DNA from: an uncultured Leucothrix sp.
Lineage (GTDB): Bacteria > Pseudomonadota > Gammaproteobacteria > Thiotrichales > Thiotrichaceae
Assembly: GCA_937923375.1 (NCBI GenBank)
Contig: CALAJG010000128.1
Coordinates: forward strand, 1 to 21,179
Direction of reading: 5' to 3'
Length of the DNA stretch: 21,179 nucleotides
In this document: positions 6,875-15,709 of the stretch, piece after piece
Layout: every line of letters starts with the position of its first letter
How positions within the stretch are numbered: the stretch's first letter is position 1
The notes under the pieces: model-generated
The model's database searches: none
What the model was told of the DNA's origin: nothing
Seen by the model: the letters and a program-made list of their open reading frames with translations, nothing else
Translations under genes and position numbers: made by a program

Positions 6875-9499
6875 ATGAAATCTAAAAAAACAAACAGCTA
6901 CAAGTGGGTTTACTTACCAGTAGTATTTAGTTCAGCAGCTGTATTATTCACGCCAGCCATGGCTGGACAGTACCAAACTGAAGACGTACAGCAAGTAGGT
7001 AGTTTAAATCACCAGTTTGTTGGTGGGCGTACTCAGGTCGGAGTTAGTATTACCGATGATGGTAGTGCAAGCGCAGATGTGAACCATATTTTTTCTGAGA
7101 CTCAGGACAGTGCCACCAGTGGTGGCTTGTGGGCTGGCTTTGATTTGGAAGGAGATGACAAAGGAATTGATTCGGGTGGTGTCCAGTTGAATCATAACTG
7201 GGTATCACGCGATGGTCAGGGGCGAGCTACTTATGTGAATAAAGCATTTGTTGCTTATGACCGTAACTCTACAGATGATGCCAAAGTAACGGTTGGTTAT
7301 GGACAAGAGCGTGAAAATTTGTTCTGGGAAGGACACGTTAGCAAAGGTCTTTCAGATAAGCGTTTAGTAAAAGAGGCGACTCATGAGACTGCTGCTGTCT
7401 ATGAGAAAGCATTTGATTACGGTGTCGGTGGAAGCGTCGGAACTTTCCTTACCGGTACTAATACTCGTGTTCGCGGCGGACTTGATTATCAATGGGGTAC
7501 TGAGACAGGTGCGGGAGAAGAAGATGCTAAAATGCTCACAGTGTCTGCCGGTGTAGAGCAATATTTCAGTGGTACGCCTCATAGCGTAGCGCTTGATGTT
7601 GCTGCTTCAAAAAAGGAAGGCGGCTACGAGTTTGAAGGCTCTGATGAAATTCAAACCAGCGCAAGCCTAAGCTATCGCTATGACTTTGGCGGTGATAACA
7701 TTTATCAGCCGGATCAGCGTTATCGCAGGGTGCGCGTAGAAGTTCCGGGTAAAGGTCGGGCTGCAACTTATGCTAAAAAGCCTATTTATACGAAAAAGCC
7801 AATCTACAAAACTCAGCCTGTTTACAAGAATCAGCCTATTTACAAAAAACAGCCGGTTTATGTTAACAAGACAGTCAGAGTGCCTACACAAGGTCATATG
7901 GCAAAAAGCACGGTTGAGCTAGAGGGTCAAACCTTCTTTAAATATGGTAGTGCCGTTTTAATACCTTCAGCACAGCAACGCTTACGCCAAATTGCTAATG
8001 AAATTCGTAAGCATGGTTACAAAGGAAATATCCGAATCACAGGGCACACTTGTGGACTGCCAGATCCGGTTAAGGATCGTGCTTTATCACAACAGCGTGC
8101 AAATGCTGTCAAACACTTCTTGGTTTCGCAGGGTTTCAATCCAGCGCATCTTGATACTCGGGGCCTTGGCAGTTCACAGCCTAAGTTCTCGAAAGCTGAT
8201 CAGGACTTTAAGAACCGCCGTGTAGACATTGAATACGTAACTGAGCGTCAGCAGCGTGTTGCTAGTGGTTTCCGTAATGAAACCAGAAAAGTCCAGAATG
8301 GCTTTAAAAACGTAATTACAGGTTACAAGCGTGTTCAAGTTGGAACCAAGAATGTTCAGGTAGGTGTCCGTAATGTACAGACTGGAACAACAGATATTCT
8401 GGTTTCACAAGGCGCTCCAGGTACTCCTCGCGTAATATGGAGAACTGAGCCTGTTGACACAGCTCCAGCGTGGATCACTCGTGCACTGCGCAGTAACCTG
8501 AGCCATAATCGTACGGTTGATACTTACTTAACAACTGCTTCAAGTGGTGGTTCAGTAGAGATTGGTAATAGCGCCCCTAATGCAATTAACGATACGACTA
8601 AGATTGAAGTGAATCAGACGGTGTTAATTGACGTTGTATTTAACGATATTGATGTCGATGGCGATGCCCTTACGATCGTTTCCGTTTCTGAAGGATCAGC
8701 GGGTGGTACTATAAGTTTTGAGAATAATAAGATTCTCTACACGCCGGCCGTTAATTTTGTAGGTACCGAGACATTTACTTACACAATTTCCGATGGCTCT
8801 AAGACCTCAACTGCTACCGTAAGTGTCACGGTATCAGCAAGTACCGATGGTGGTGGTGATAACGGCGGCGGAGATAATGGCGGCAATAATGGTGGAGATA
8901 ACGGTGGAAACAACGGAGGTGATGGGACAAACTCTGCTCCAAAGGCGGTTGACGATTCAGCTACCACTAATATCAATACTGCCAAGCAGATCCACGTACT
9001 AGGCAATGATAGTGACGCAGAGAATGATTCCATAAGCATTACTAGTGTTACTCAAGGCCTTAAAGGTGGAACCGTTGAAATCCAATCAGGTGGGAAAGTA
9101 CTTTATACGCCTGCGACTGGCTTTACAGGAAAAGATACCTTCACTTACACAATTACGGCTGGCGGACAAACCTCAACGGCTACAGTAATGGTTGATGTGA
9201 AAGCTGTTAATGCTTCTGACCCTTGTAACTGTACGGTTGCCAATATGGATGATGTGTTGATGGTAAAGGATACAGTCGCAGTAATTGATGTGCTGGCCAA
9301 CGACACAGGTGACTCTTTAAGTATAATTGAGGTGTCACAAGGCCACTCTGGAACTGTTAAGATCACTGGCGATAAGGTTACCTATACGCCGAATGCAAAC
9401 TTTGTAGGAAATGACTTTTTCTGGTACGCGATAAAGAGTTCCACTGGTGATTACAAGACCAGCAACAAGGTTATGGTTTATGTCGATGGATCTAAGTAA
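6875..9499 (+). CDS. Surface/envelope protein: barrel-like N-terminus, central OmpA domain, three Big_9/cadherin-like domains (874 aa)
   Basis: The signal peptide ends at AMA-30. Residues about 31-275 alternate polar and hydrophobic residues in strand-like blocks and end in SASLSYRYDFGG, which looks like an outer-membrane beta-barrel of about eight strands (inference). Residues about 299-335 carry six 6-residue PIY/PVY repeats rich in lysine. The OmpA-type domain is at about 345-455, with GHTCGLPDP and LSQQRANAV. The residue equivalent to the peptidoglycan-contacting Asp is Cys393, while the partner Arg408 is kept. Residues about 464-509 hold five 7-residue repeats of the VGxKNVQ type. Three bacterial Ig-like/cadherin-like domains follow at about 566-655, 690-775 and 780-874, recognisable by IDVLAND and by YTPxxxFxGxDxFTYT. 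A Gly/Asn/Asp linker joins the first two. It is divergent from the TSP3 operon and ends at a strong terminator, so it is probably monocistronic. A structural or adhesive envelope role is inferred. Confidence 0.93.
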   Translation: MKSKKTNSYKWVYLPVVFSSAAVLFTPAMAGQYQTEDVQQVGSLNHQFVGGRTQVGVSITDDGSASADVNHIFSETQDSATSGGLWAGFDLEGDDKGIDSGGVQLNHNWVSRDGQGRATYVNKAFVAYDRNSTDDAKVTVGYGQERENLFWEGHVSKGLSDKRLVKEATHETAAVYEKAFDYGVGGSVGTFLTGTNTRVRGGLDYQWGTETGAGEEDAKMLTVSAGVEQYFSGTPHSVALDVAASKKEGGYEFEGSDEIQTSASLSYRYDFGGDNIYQPDQRYRRVRVEVPGKGRAATYAKKPIYTKKPIYKTQPVYKNQPIYKKQPVYVNKTVRVPTQGHMAKSTVELEGQTFFKYGSAVLIPSAQQRLRQIANEIRKHGYKGNIRITGHTCGLPDPVKDRALSQQRANAVKHFLVSQGFNPAHLDTRGLGSSQPKFSKADQDFKNRRVDIEYVTERQQRVASGFRNETRKVQNGFKNVITGYKRVQVGTKNVQVGVRNVQTGTTDILVSQGAPGTPRVIWRTEPVDTAPAWITRALRSNLSHNRTVDTYLTTASSGGSVEIGNSAPNAINDTTKIEVNQTVLIDVVFNDIDVDGDALTIVSVSEGSAGGTISFENNKILYTPAVNFVGTETFTYTISDGSKTSTATVSVTVSASTDGGGDNGGGDNGGNNGGDNGGNNGGDGTNSAPKAVDDSATTNINTAKQIHVLGNDSDAENDSISITSVTQGLKGGTVEIQSGGKVLYTPATGFTGKDTFTYTITAGGQTSTATVMVDVKAVNASDPCNCTVANMDDVLMVKDTVAVIDVLANDTGDSLSIIEVSQGHSGTVKITGDKVTYTPNANFVGNDFFWYAIKSSTGDYKTSNKVMVYVDGSK
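7770..7880 (+). repeat. Six 6-residue Lys/Pro/Tyr repeats before the OmpA domain
   Basis: In translation this stretch gives successive units KKPIYT, KKPIYK, TQPVYK, NQPIYK, KQPVYV and a degenerate NKTVRV. It forms a basic, extended linker between the barrel-like domain and the OmpA domain. Its charge could favour contact with acidic lipid head groups or glycan, which is inference. Confidence 0.8.
8265..8400 (+). repeat. Five 7-residue repeats after the OmpA domain
   Basis: The translation reads as NGFKNVI, TGYKRVQ, VGTKNVQ, VGVRNVQ and TGTTDIL, preceded by a degenerate SGFRNET unit. The pattern Gly-x-Lys/Arg-x-Val is regular and positively charged, resembling a short beta-strand ladder. Together with the PIY array it brackets the OmpA domain. 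Confidence 0.75.
8838..8935 (+). repeat. Gly/Asn/Asp-rich low-complexity linker between Ig-like domains
   Basis: Repeated GGTGGT/GATAAC-type triplets encode GGGDN and GGNN units, a flexible acidic linker of roughly 30 residues separating the first and second Ig-like domains. The simple repeats make it prone to length change by slippage. Confidence 0.85.
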
Positions 9500-9541
9500 T
9501 TAGTTTCCACCGCATGAACTGCTGACCAGGGAAGGTCAACT

Positions 9542-9570
9542 AAACCGCGAACTCGTTCGCGGTTTTTTTT
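9542..9570 (+). terminator. Strong intrinsic terminator after the 874-aa gene
   Basis: AAACCGCGAA and TTCGCGGTTT form a perfect 10-bp stem with a CTCG loop, followed directly by a run of T to 9570. It lies 43 bases after the stop codon of the 874-residue gene and before pgi. Confidence 0.95.
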
Positions 9571-9661
9571 CGTCTATGAAATTCGCAGGGTAACGGGATA
9601 GGCATTCATGGAGCTTGCTGGTACGATATATTCAATAAAAAACAACAACGTTAGGATTTAT

Positions 9662-11335
9662 ATGCGATCAGTAAGGCAGGCCATCTCAAATGATACTTCA
9701 TTGATTAATAGCCCGGCATGGCAAGCGCTTAGGAAGCATCATGCGGAGACAGAATCGCTACATATGTTAGATTTATTTGAAGCCGATACTAATCGATTCG
9801 TAAACTTTTCTGTCGAGCATGAGGAGCTGCTGCTGGATTATTCTAAAAACAGGATTACCAGTGAGACTTTACCGCTACTTTTTGAGTTGGCTAAACAGGC
9901 AGGTGTTGAGAGCTGGCGTCAGCAGTTGTTTTCTGGGGAGAAGATAAACACAACTGAAGGTCGCTCAGTACTGCACACAGCATTACGAAATTGCAGTAAC
10001 ACTTCCATCCATAGCGATGGTGAAGACGTGATGCCACTGGTCAACGCGGAGCTCGATAAGATGCGTGGATTCACAGAAAAAGTGCGTTCCGGCGAGTGGC
10101 GAGGTTTCACCTCAAAACCGATAACTGACATTGTTAATATTGGTATTGGTGGGTCGGATTTGGGGCCGAATATGGTCTGTACTGCCTTGCAGCCATATGC
10201 CAAAGATAACCTTCGCGTGCACTTTGTTTCGAATGTCGATGCCCTGCAAATCAAGCAGACGCTGGAAAAAGTAAACGCCGAAACTACGTTGTTTATTATC
10301 GCATCTAAAACCTTTACGACTCAGGAAACACTGACTAACGCCAATAGTGCGAGAGCCTGGTTTTTAAAGCAGCCAAACACTGAAGAGGGTGACATTGCTA
10401 AGCATTTTGTCGCGGCTTCTACCAATTCAGTTGCAGTATCAGCTTTCGGAATTGATACCACTAATATGTTCCAATTTTGGGATTGGGTAGGAGGACGTTA
10501 TTCACTTTGGTCGGCTGTTGGTCTTTCCATTATGTTGTACATCGGGATGGATCAGTATCAAAAATTATTAGAAGGTGCGCATAGCATGGATCAGCACTTT
10601 GCTGAGCAGCCACTTGAAAGCAATATGCCCGTAATACTGGCTTTGTTGGGCGTTTGGTATGCCAACTTTTATGGCGCTGAGTCTCAGGCCATATTACCGT
10701 ATGACCACAATCTTGGTTTGCTGCCAGCCTATCTTGAGCAGGCAGATATGGAGAGCAATGGTAAGTCAGTCCGACGTGACGGAAAAGCTGTTGGCTACTC
10801 GACTGGTCCAATTGTTTGGGGGGCTGAGGGAATCAACGGTCAGCATGCTTTTTATCAGTTGTTGCATCAAGGAACACGTGTAATTCCTGCAGACTTTATA
10901 GCATCTGTTCAGTCTCAGGCTGATGACCAATATCATGCCGATATTCTTGCATCTAACTTTTTAGCACAGACAGAAGCGTTAATGCGTGGGAGATCACTCG
11001 ATGAAACACGGCATGAACTTGAAACCGCGGGAGTATCTGGTGCCGAAGCTGAAATGCGCTTGCCGCATATGTATTTTGAAGGGAATCAGCCGACTAACTC
11101 TATTGTCATGGATCAACTAACTCCCTATAACTTAGGTTCAATCGTGGCGATGTATGAGCACAAAATATTTGTTCAGGGCGTGATCTGGAACATCAATTCT
11201 TACGATCAGTGGGGGGTTGAGTTAGGTAAAAAACTCGCTAAAAATGTTCTGGAGGAATTAGAAAGTGGCGAAGATAAGTTTGAGCATGATAGCTCAACAG
11301 CTGGTCTGCTGAATTGGTTTCGCAAGAAGCGCTAA
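9662..11335 (+). CDS. pgi: Glucose-6-phosphate isomerase
   Basis: This cytoplasmic enzyme interconverts glucose 6-phosphate and fructose 6-phosphate in glycolysis and gluconeogenesis. The sugar-phosphate (SIS) fold motifs are plain: NIGIGGSDLGPNM, IIASKTFTTQETLTNA, the first family signature WVGGRYSLWSAVG and the second, NINSYDQWGVELGKK. Counting from the chosen start, E364 (in ESNGK), H395 (in GQHAFYQLLHQG) and K523 match the catalytic Glu, His and Lys of characterised isomerases. I chose the ATG at 9662 because it has AGGA six bases upstream and gives 557 residues, close to the 549 of E. coli. An in-frame ATG at 9608 would add 18 residues without family support. The gene follows the terminator at 9570 and converges with the RND operon, so it is probably monocistronic. 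Confidence 0.97.
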   Translation: MRSVRQAISNDTSLINSPAWQALRKHHAETESLHMLDLFEADTNRFVNFSVEHEELLLDYSKNRITSETLPLLFELAKQAGVESWRQQLFSGEKINTTEGRSVLHTALRNCSNTSIHSDGEDVMPLVNAELDKMRGFTEKVRSGEWRGFTSKPITDIVNIGIGGSDLGPNMVCTALQPYAKDNLRVHFVSNVDALQIKQTLEKVNAETTLFIIASKTFTTQETLTNANSARAWFLKQPNTEEGDIAKHFVAASTNSVAVSAFGIDTTNMFQFWDWVGGRYSLWSAVGLSIMLYIGMDQYQKLLEGAHSMDQHFAEQPLESNMPVILALLGVWYANFYGAESQAILPYDHNLGLLPAYLEQADMESNGKSVRRDGKAVGYSTGPIVWGAEGINGQHAFYQLLHQGTRVIPADFIASVQSQADDQYHADILASNFLAQTEALMRGRSLDETRHELETAGVSGAEAEMRLPHMYFEGNQPTNSIVMDQLTPYNLGSIVAMYEHKIFVQGVIWNINSYDQWGVELGKKLAKNVLEELESGEDKFEHDSSTAGLLNWFRKKR

Positions 11336-11400
11336 GCGGCCGGCCGATAAAAGGCATGAAAAGCGGCATATCAGAATGTGTAAATCTCAACGTGGTGCCA

Positions 11401-14400
11401 TTAACTGTTTTCGGCTTGATACTGCGCCTGAAGCTTTTTGGCTTCTAACTTTGCTTCACGTCGTTTCTGTTTGCGGACTTTGCGACTCATGCCCCAAGTA
11501 TAAAGCGTCGGTATTGTAAACAAGGTCAGGAATGCAGAAAAGCCAACACCCCAGACAATAGCTGTTGCCACTGGGCCCCAAAGCAATGACTTGCCGCCAA
11601 TACCGGTTGCTAAAGAGAACAAGCCAGCGATAGTCGTCAATGTAGTAATCAGAATAGGTACTACGCGACGACGTGCTGCAAACACCGTGGCATGCACCAC
11701 ACTCATGCCACCGTAGAATCGGTCATTGGCTGCCGAAATTAATACAATCGCGGCGTTCACTGCAATACCAATCAAAGCAACTACCCCATACATTGTGTAG
11801 AGACTCAACGGGTTTTGGGTAACTAATAGTCCAAGAATAACGCCAGTAAAAGCTAAGGGCACCGTCGTCAGAATCATAACCGGCTGAAAGTAGCTTTTAA
11901 ATTGAGTGCCCAGAATCAAATACATTAATCCAACACCAACTAGCGCCAGCTGGACGAGTGAGTTGATACTGTCATTTATATCATCAAGTTGACCAGAGAA
12001 GTCGAGATCAACCGTTGGGTACTTTGGTTGATATTTCTCCCAACCTTTTTTGAGCAGATCATTAGCGGTAACCGTATCAATCTGGCACTCGTTGTAGTCG
12101 CGTTCGGTTTTGTTGATCATTGGGCTGAGGCGGCATTCCCAAAAATCTTCTGGCTCAGTTAACTTAACCAAATCTGCCTCAATAGTGATTGCCTTGCGGA
12201 AATTATAATGTCGAATATTACCCAATGATATTTTGCGGGTATCAGTCACCAATTGGCTAAGAGGAACCGTGCCGCCAGTAGGTAGTGGAACGCGAAAGTT
12301 AAGCAGTTTGCCAATATCATCTGTTTGCCTACGGTTTGATTTAACCCGCACCTGGAGCTTTTCCCCCGCGTCCTGCATTTCTGAAACGACTTCACCATCC
12401 ACCAACAAGCGAATGGTGCGTGTGATATCGCGGGGATTTAGTCCGGCGCGGCGAATCGCATCATGATTCATTTGCAGCGTCAGCTCCATACGTCCGCGAC
12501 TGGCGTCATTAGTAATGTCCTTGACACCCTTGATGCTATTTAACACTTCAGATAAATCAGCACTAGCCGCTTGCAATGTGGCATAGTCATTCCCGCGAAC
12601 TTTGACACTAATCGCTTTGCTGGAAGGCGGACCAGAGGCGAGCCGTAAAAAGGATATATTTTCGGCGCCAACCACCGACGTCACATCCTCACGCATGCCC
12701 TCAATAATCTGATCAACCGGGCGGGCGCCACTAGATAGAGGATTAAGGCTAACGACAATTTGGCCGTATTGATCACCATTCATTGGGGCTGTTTCAGTAA
12801 ACATTAGGCCACTGTAGGTTGCGACTGAACGCGCGTCTTCAGGCAACAGATTTTTCTTAATTTGCTGCTCAACCTCCAGCGTCTTTTTGAGTGTTTCAGC
12901 CAACGGAGTTGAGGCATTCATTTCTACGTTGACATAGAAAATACGCAGCGTATCACCGGCAAAGAAGTCGACTTTGATTAGGCCCGCGGATAATGCGCCG
13001 ATAGCGGTAAAAAAAGCCAATGCAATAGCGGCTAAGGTGAGCTTTGGCCAGCGTAAGCCTCGTATTAATAGCTTAGAATACTTGAGCTGTATCCAATGAA
13101 TAATGCCTTCACGGATGCGTTGCATTCGCGTTTTTTTCTGGAAGTTAATATTTACAGAGTTGATGTGTGAGGGCAGCATCCAAAAGGCTTCGATTAAACT
13201 AATCAAAAGCGCAATAGTGACAACCATCGGGATGACTCGCATGAATTTCCCAAGAATTCCAGGTACCAGCATGAGTGGAAGAAATGCCGCTATTGTGGTG
13301 AGTACAGCGGTCGTTACCGGCAAAGCAACTTCTTTCATCGAGCCCAGCACGGCATCTAATGAGTTCATGCCACGTTGTAGTCGATAATAAATGGCTTCAA
13401 CCACTACTACCGCATCATCCACCAGCATTCCAAGAACTATCACCACTGCCAGCAGTACGGTTACATTGAGTGTTTCACCCAAGGATGCAAGTACCCAAAA
13501 AGTCAGGGCTAAAATAAACGGGATGCCAATTACCGTGAGAATGGCAATCTTCGTTCCCAAAAATAACCAGGCTACAACCAGTACCAGCGCTAGCCCGATT
13601 AACGCATTACTTTGCATAATGTCTATGGCTTTTTGTGTGGGTAAGGTTTGGTCGTCTATTAGTTGGAATTTAACACCGGTCTCGACATTGATTTTATTCT
13701 GTTCTTCAACCCACACCCGCAGGCGCTCAATTAGATTGAGAATGTTAGTATTGTCCTGCTTCATAACGGACAGCAAAATTGCCGGTTTGCCATCTATCCT
13801 TGCATCCTGAGAGGCTTTTTTACGCCCTCGTTGAATATTAGCGACACGGGCTAAATCAATTTCACCTTGCAGGGCAGGGATGGGTAGTTCGCTGACTTTT
13901 GCAGGGTCTGACGTCTTGCCAACCAAGCGAACCAGCCAGCTCTCGCGTCCTACATCCAGATTGCCGGCAGCGCTATCCTGAAACCAAAGCTGTACAGCAT
14001 CGGAAAGCTGACCCGGCAATAAACCGTAGGCTTCAAGTGCGTCGGGATCAAAATTTATTTGCAGCTCCGGATCGTCCAATGCCACGGTGTCAACGCGGTC
14101 AACCCCCGACATTTGTTCAATATTTTGCTCAGCGATTCGTGCTGTTTTGCGTAGCAGCTCATCATCAGCTAGCGCCGTGACGGCAATCATACCGGCCGGA
14201 AATGCATTTCCTGAGGTGATTTCAAGAATTTGTGATTCAATCGCTTCACTAGGGAGCAGGTCTTGGGCGCTTTGTAAGTCCCTTCGTAAGCTGGATAGAC
14301 GCTTTTCATAAACTTCTGGTGGCAGGTCTTCAAAGCGTACCAATATGCTTGAGGTATTCTCACGGCTGTTGCTAGAGACAAAGTTAATGTCTGCAATGCC

Positions 14401-14610
14401 GTTTATGGCATTCTCTATGGGATCAGTAATTCTGTCTTCAACATCCGAAGCGGAGGCACCCGGGAGTATTGTGATAATACTGATCCAATTGAAATTAATG
14501 GTCGGATCCTGCTGGCGTGGCATCCCCATATAGGAGGCATAGCCAATGATCAGGATCAGAATAAAGGTAAGATTCGCTAACACATGATTCTGTAAAAGTC
14601 TGGAGTACAT
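11401..14610 (-). CDS. RND-family multidrug efflux permease (AcrB/MexB-like inner-membrane subunit, 1069 aa)
   Basis: A proton-driven inner-membrane pump of the resistance-nodulation-division superfamily. The length matches AcrB-type pumps near 1050 residues. An N-terminal helix (about 10-30) precedes the periplasmic porter region with PGASASDVEDRITDPIE. Helices cluster at about 335-480, a second porter half follows, and helices resume at about 885-1045. TM4 carries GMLVDDAVVVVEA, with D398 and D399 at the positions of the proton-relay aspartates of AcrB. In TM10 the sequence is LIGIAVNAAIVLI, so the relay lysine of AcrB is absent, as in several other RND branches. A loop with two cysteines lies near PEDFWEC and NECQIDT. 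The start ATG shares one base with the stop of the membrane fusion protein gene (TAATG), implying translational coupling. Substrates cannot be told from sequence. No outer-membrane channel gene is next to it. Confidence 0.95.
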   Translation of the reverse strand: MYSRLLQNHVLANLTFILILIIGYASYMGMPRQQDPTINFNWISIITILPGASASDVEDRITDPIENAINGIADINFVSSNSRENTSSILVRFEDLPPEVYEKRLSSLRRDLQSAQDLLPSEAIESQILEITSGNAFPAGMIAVTALADDELLRKTARIAEQNIEQMSGVDRVDTVALDDPELQINFDPDALEAYGLLPGQLSDAVQLWFQDSAAGNLDVGRESWLVRLVGKTSDPAKVSELPIPALQGEIDLARVANIQRGRKKASQDARIDGKPAILLSVMKQDNTNILNLIERLRVWVEEQNKINVETGVKFQLIDDQTLPTQKAIDIMQSNALIGLALVLVVAWLFLGTKIAILTVIGIPFILALTFWVLASLGETLNVTVLLAVVIVLGMLVDDAVVVVEAIYYRLQRGMNSLDAVLGSMKEVALPVTTAVLTTIAAFLPLMLVPGILGKFMRVIPMVVTIALLISLIEAFWMLPSHINSVNINFQKKTRMQRIREGIIHWIQLKYSKLLIRGLRWPKLTLAAIALAFFTAIGALSAGLIKVDFFAGDTLRIFYVNVEMNASTPLAETLKKTLEVEQQIKKNLLPEDARSVATYSGLMFTETAPMNGDQYGQIVVSLNPLSSGARPVDQIIEGMREDVTSVVGAENISFLRLASGPPSSKAISVKVRGNDYATLQAASADLSEVLNSIKGVKDITNDASRGRMELTLQMNHDAIRRAGLNPRDITRTIRLLVDGEVVSEMQDAGEKLQVRVKSNRRQTDDIGKLLNFRVPLPTGGTVPLSQLVTDTRKISLGNIRHYNFRKAITIEADLVKLTEPEDFWECRLSPMINKTERDYNECQIDTVTANDLLKKGWEKYQPKYPTVDLDFSGQLDDINDSINSLVQLALVGVGLMYLILGTQFKSYFQPVMILTTVPLAFTGVILGLLVTQNPLSLYTMYGVVALIGIAVNAAIVLISAANDRFYGGMSVVHATVFAARRRVVPILITTLTTIAGLFSLATGIGGKSLLWGPVATAIVWGVGFSAFLTLFTIPTLYTWGMSRKVRKQKRREAKLEAKKLQAQYQAENS

Positions 14611-15683
14611 TACTCGATTACCACCGATTGGCCATCTTCAACAGAATAACGATTGACGATAATTATCTGGCTATTACTACGAAGATTGACGCTAGCGGGC
14701 TGGCCTTCTCGGGCACCACGGAGTTCATAGAAGGTCGCTTTTCCAGCTTCTGCTACCATCACTCCAAGTTTATCCTCCCGACGCACCATGTACTCCGGTG
14801 GCATTTTGCGTGAACCGTCTTTCCACACGAGTCTTCCATTCAAGCCTGTAATAACCGTGTCTGAGTCAACATCTTTAGCCTGCAAGCGTACACGCTGGGT
14901 ATTGCTAGTGGTACTCAGCTGTTTTAGTACCGTACGAATTGAAACACCAAATTCTAAGGAATCATTGGCAATAAACTTAAGGTCATCGCTACTTTGTGCC
15001 TTCTGAAGCTCGAAAGGCGACAGTTCTGCTTCTATTTCAAGCTTGTCGGTTTGTAGTAGCTGAATCAGCTCCGAACCTGGATTGACAAGTTGGCCTTGTT
15101 GCACCATTTTATTTGTCACTTGGCCTGCAAAGGGGGCGTAAATCTTACATTTTGAAATTGCTAAATCAGCGGATTCAATAGCAACTTCCTTCAGTGAAAT
15201 ATCGGCGCGACTGGTTAGCAAATCTGATTCGCTTCGATCAAAATTCTCGCGCGGTATCACTCCTCTTTGCAACAGTCTTTGATTTCGGTTGTATTGCTTC
15301 TGGGCAAAGTTTAATTGAGATCTGCTTAAGTTCAGTGCGGCAACCGCCTGCTTTCTGGTGTTTTTATAGTTACGGCAGTCCAATTCAACCAACAGCTTTC
15401 CTCGTCTGATTATGTCCCCCACTTCTGCCTCGATCCTTACTGCCCGGCCCTGAATTTCAGCGCTGATGCTACTGTCATTCAAGCTTACGACTCGGGCAGG
15501 GGCGCTGTATTCGGTAGCAAAAACCAATTCTGAAAGAGCTTTGGTGGTGATGCGTATAGCATTTGCATCGATAGAGGGTGCCGTCTTGGTCTTGTCTGTT
15601 TGTGTTGTCTCGTCAGCCCAAACTAAAAAACTGAGAACCAAACCTAGTACACCGATAATTATTGTTATGTGTTTTTTTATCAT
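14610..15683 (-). CDS. RND efflux periplasmic adaptor (membrane fusion protein, HlyD/AcrA type, 357 aa)
   Basis: This adaptor would link the RND permease to an outer-membrane channel. A hydrophobic N-terminal signal or anchor (about 4-23, ending at VWADE) has no lipobox. A biotinyl/lipoyl-like half follows (SAEIQGRAVRIEAEVGDIIRRGKLLVELD), then an alpha-helical hairpin at about 105-180 (arginine- and glutamine-rich heptads), and the second lipoyl half, with IYAPFAGQVTNKMVQQGQLV. The beta-barrel and membrane-proximal portions complete the protein. Two cysteines (DCRNYK and SKCKIY) sit close to the lipoyl/hairpin junctions. It is the first gene of a two-gene operon with the permease and has its own promoter region with a palindromic operator candidate. 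The function is clear; the transported substrate is not. Confidence 0.93.
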   Translation of the reverse strand: MIKKHITIIIGVLGLVLSFLVWADETTQTDKTKTAPSIDANAIRITTKALSELVFATEYSAPARVVSLNDSSISAEIQGRAVRIEAEVGDIIRRGKLLVELDCRNYKNTRKQAVAALNLSRSQLNFAQKQYNRNQRLLQRGVIPRENFDRSESDLLTSRADISLKEVAIESADLAISKCKIYAPFAGQVTNKMVQQGQLVNPGSELIQLLQTDKLEIEAELSPFELQKAQSSDDLKFIANDSLEFGVSIRTVLKQLSTTSNTQRVRLQAKDVDSDTVITGLNGRLVWKDGSRKMPPEYMVRREDKLGVMVAEAGKATFYELRGAREGQPASVNLRSNSQIIIVNRYSVEDGQSVVIE

Positions 15684-15709
15684 TGATTAATTTACTCACT
15701 AAGCCTGTG

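Noticed and set aside
9608..9661. 18-residue N-terminal extension of pgi from the ATG at 9608
   Set aside because: The ATG at 9662 has a better ribosome-binding site and gives a length close to known isomerases; the extension has no family counterpart.
11337..11346. CGGCCGGCCG palindrome between pgi and the RND gene as a terminator
   Set aside because: It has no loop and no T-run on either strand, so it does not form an intrinsic terminator. It is probably incidental.
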